A DNA stretch of 5,492 bases from contig CAJOFG010000086.1 of assembly GCA_905233965.1 (NCBI GenBank), positions 1 to 5,492 of the forward strand, given 5' to 3'. Of the stretch, positions 5,449-5,492 are shown piece by piece. Both the position numbers and the translations under genes were made by a program. Numbering within the stretch: position 1 is the first letter of the stretch; the number at the start of each line of letters is the position of its first letter. This DNA is from an uncultured Selenomonadaceae bacterium (GTDB taxonomy: Bacteria; Bacillota; Negativicutes; Selenomonadales; Selenomonadaceae). The notes below the pieces were generated by a model that saw nothing but the letters and a program-made list of their open reading frames with translations, was not told the DNA's origin and searched no databases.

Positions 5449-5492
5449 TAAAAAAACGGAAGAAAAAAGAAAATTTTTTCAACCGGGCGGCC

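Noticed and set aside
5477..5482. TTGAAA on the minus strand as a -35 box for rsmD.
   Set aside because: The spacer to the TAAAAT hexamer is 31 bases (26 to TATGTT), too long for a sigma-A promoter; the extended -10 is the better signal.

Overview
The window looks like ordinary chromosome from a flagellated bacterium of Firmicutes type. I infer Negativicutes (Selenomonas-like). The grounds are a flagellar filament-cap-like protein, Gram-positive-style Shine-Dalgarno sites (GGAGG, AAGGAG), short hairpin-plus-T terminators, and a coiled-coil gene directly after coaD. The placement is from memory of gene order and protein style, not from a search. Coding DNA is very rich in A-tract/T-tract junctions (AAAATTTT-like).

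Plus strand, left half (1-2435). The window opens inside a reading frame whose visible 143 residues resemble the C-terminal part of FliD (flagellar hook-associated protein 2) but end atypically. A strong intrinsic terminator follows (455-488). A 160-base spacer, which may carry the promoter and operator of the next operon, leads into a two-component system. This consists of an OmpR/PhoB-family response regulator (650-1339) overlapped by 17 bases by a small membrane histidine kinase (1323-2435). A hairpin terminator at 2452-2486 separates this operon from the convergent genes and may serve both strands.

Minus strand, right half (5430 down to 2508). The transcription order is rsmD (16S rRNA G966 methyltransferase), coaD (phosphopantetheine adenylyltransferase, ATGA overlap with rsmD), a 207-residue glutamine-rich coiled-coil protein of DivIVA/SepIVA-like pattern that starts at TTG, and nagA (N-acetylglucosamine-6-phosphate deacetylase). 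A terminator-like hairpin lies between the coiled-coil gene and nagA, so nagA may be only partly coupled to the genes upstream. rsmD has no visible Shine-Dalgarno site. A good extended -10 element lies only nine bases before its ATG, which suggests a leaderless or nearly leaderless transcript.

Functionally the right half combines ribosome maturation, coenzyme A synthesis, a probable cell-envelope or division scaffold, and amino-sugar (peptidoglycan) recycling. The left half holds a flagellar gene end and a signalling pair with unknown stimulus. I see no mobile element, CRISPR array, tRNA, rRNA or clearly new system. The points most worth following are the coiled-coil protein in the rsmD-coaD context, the possible leaderless rsmD start, the odd FliD-like C terminus and the kinase with almost no extracytoplasmic sensor.
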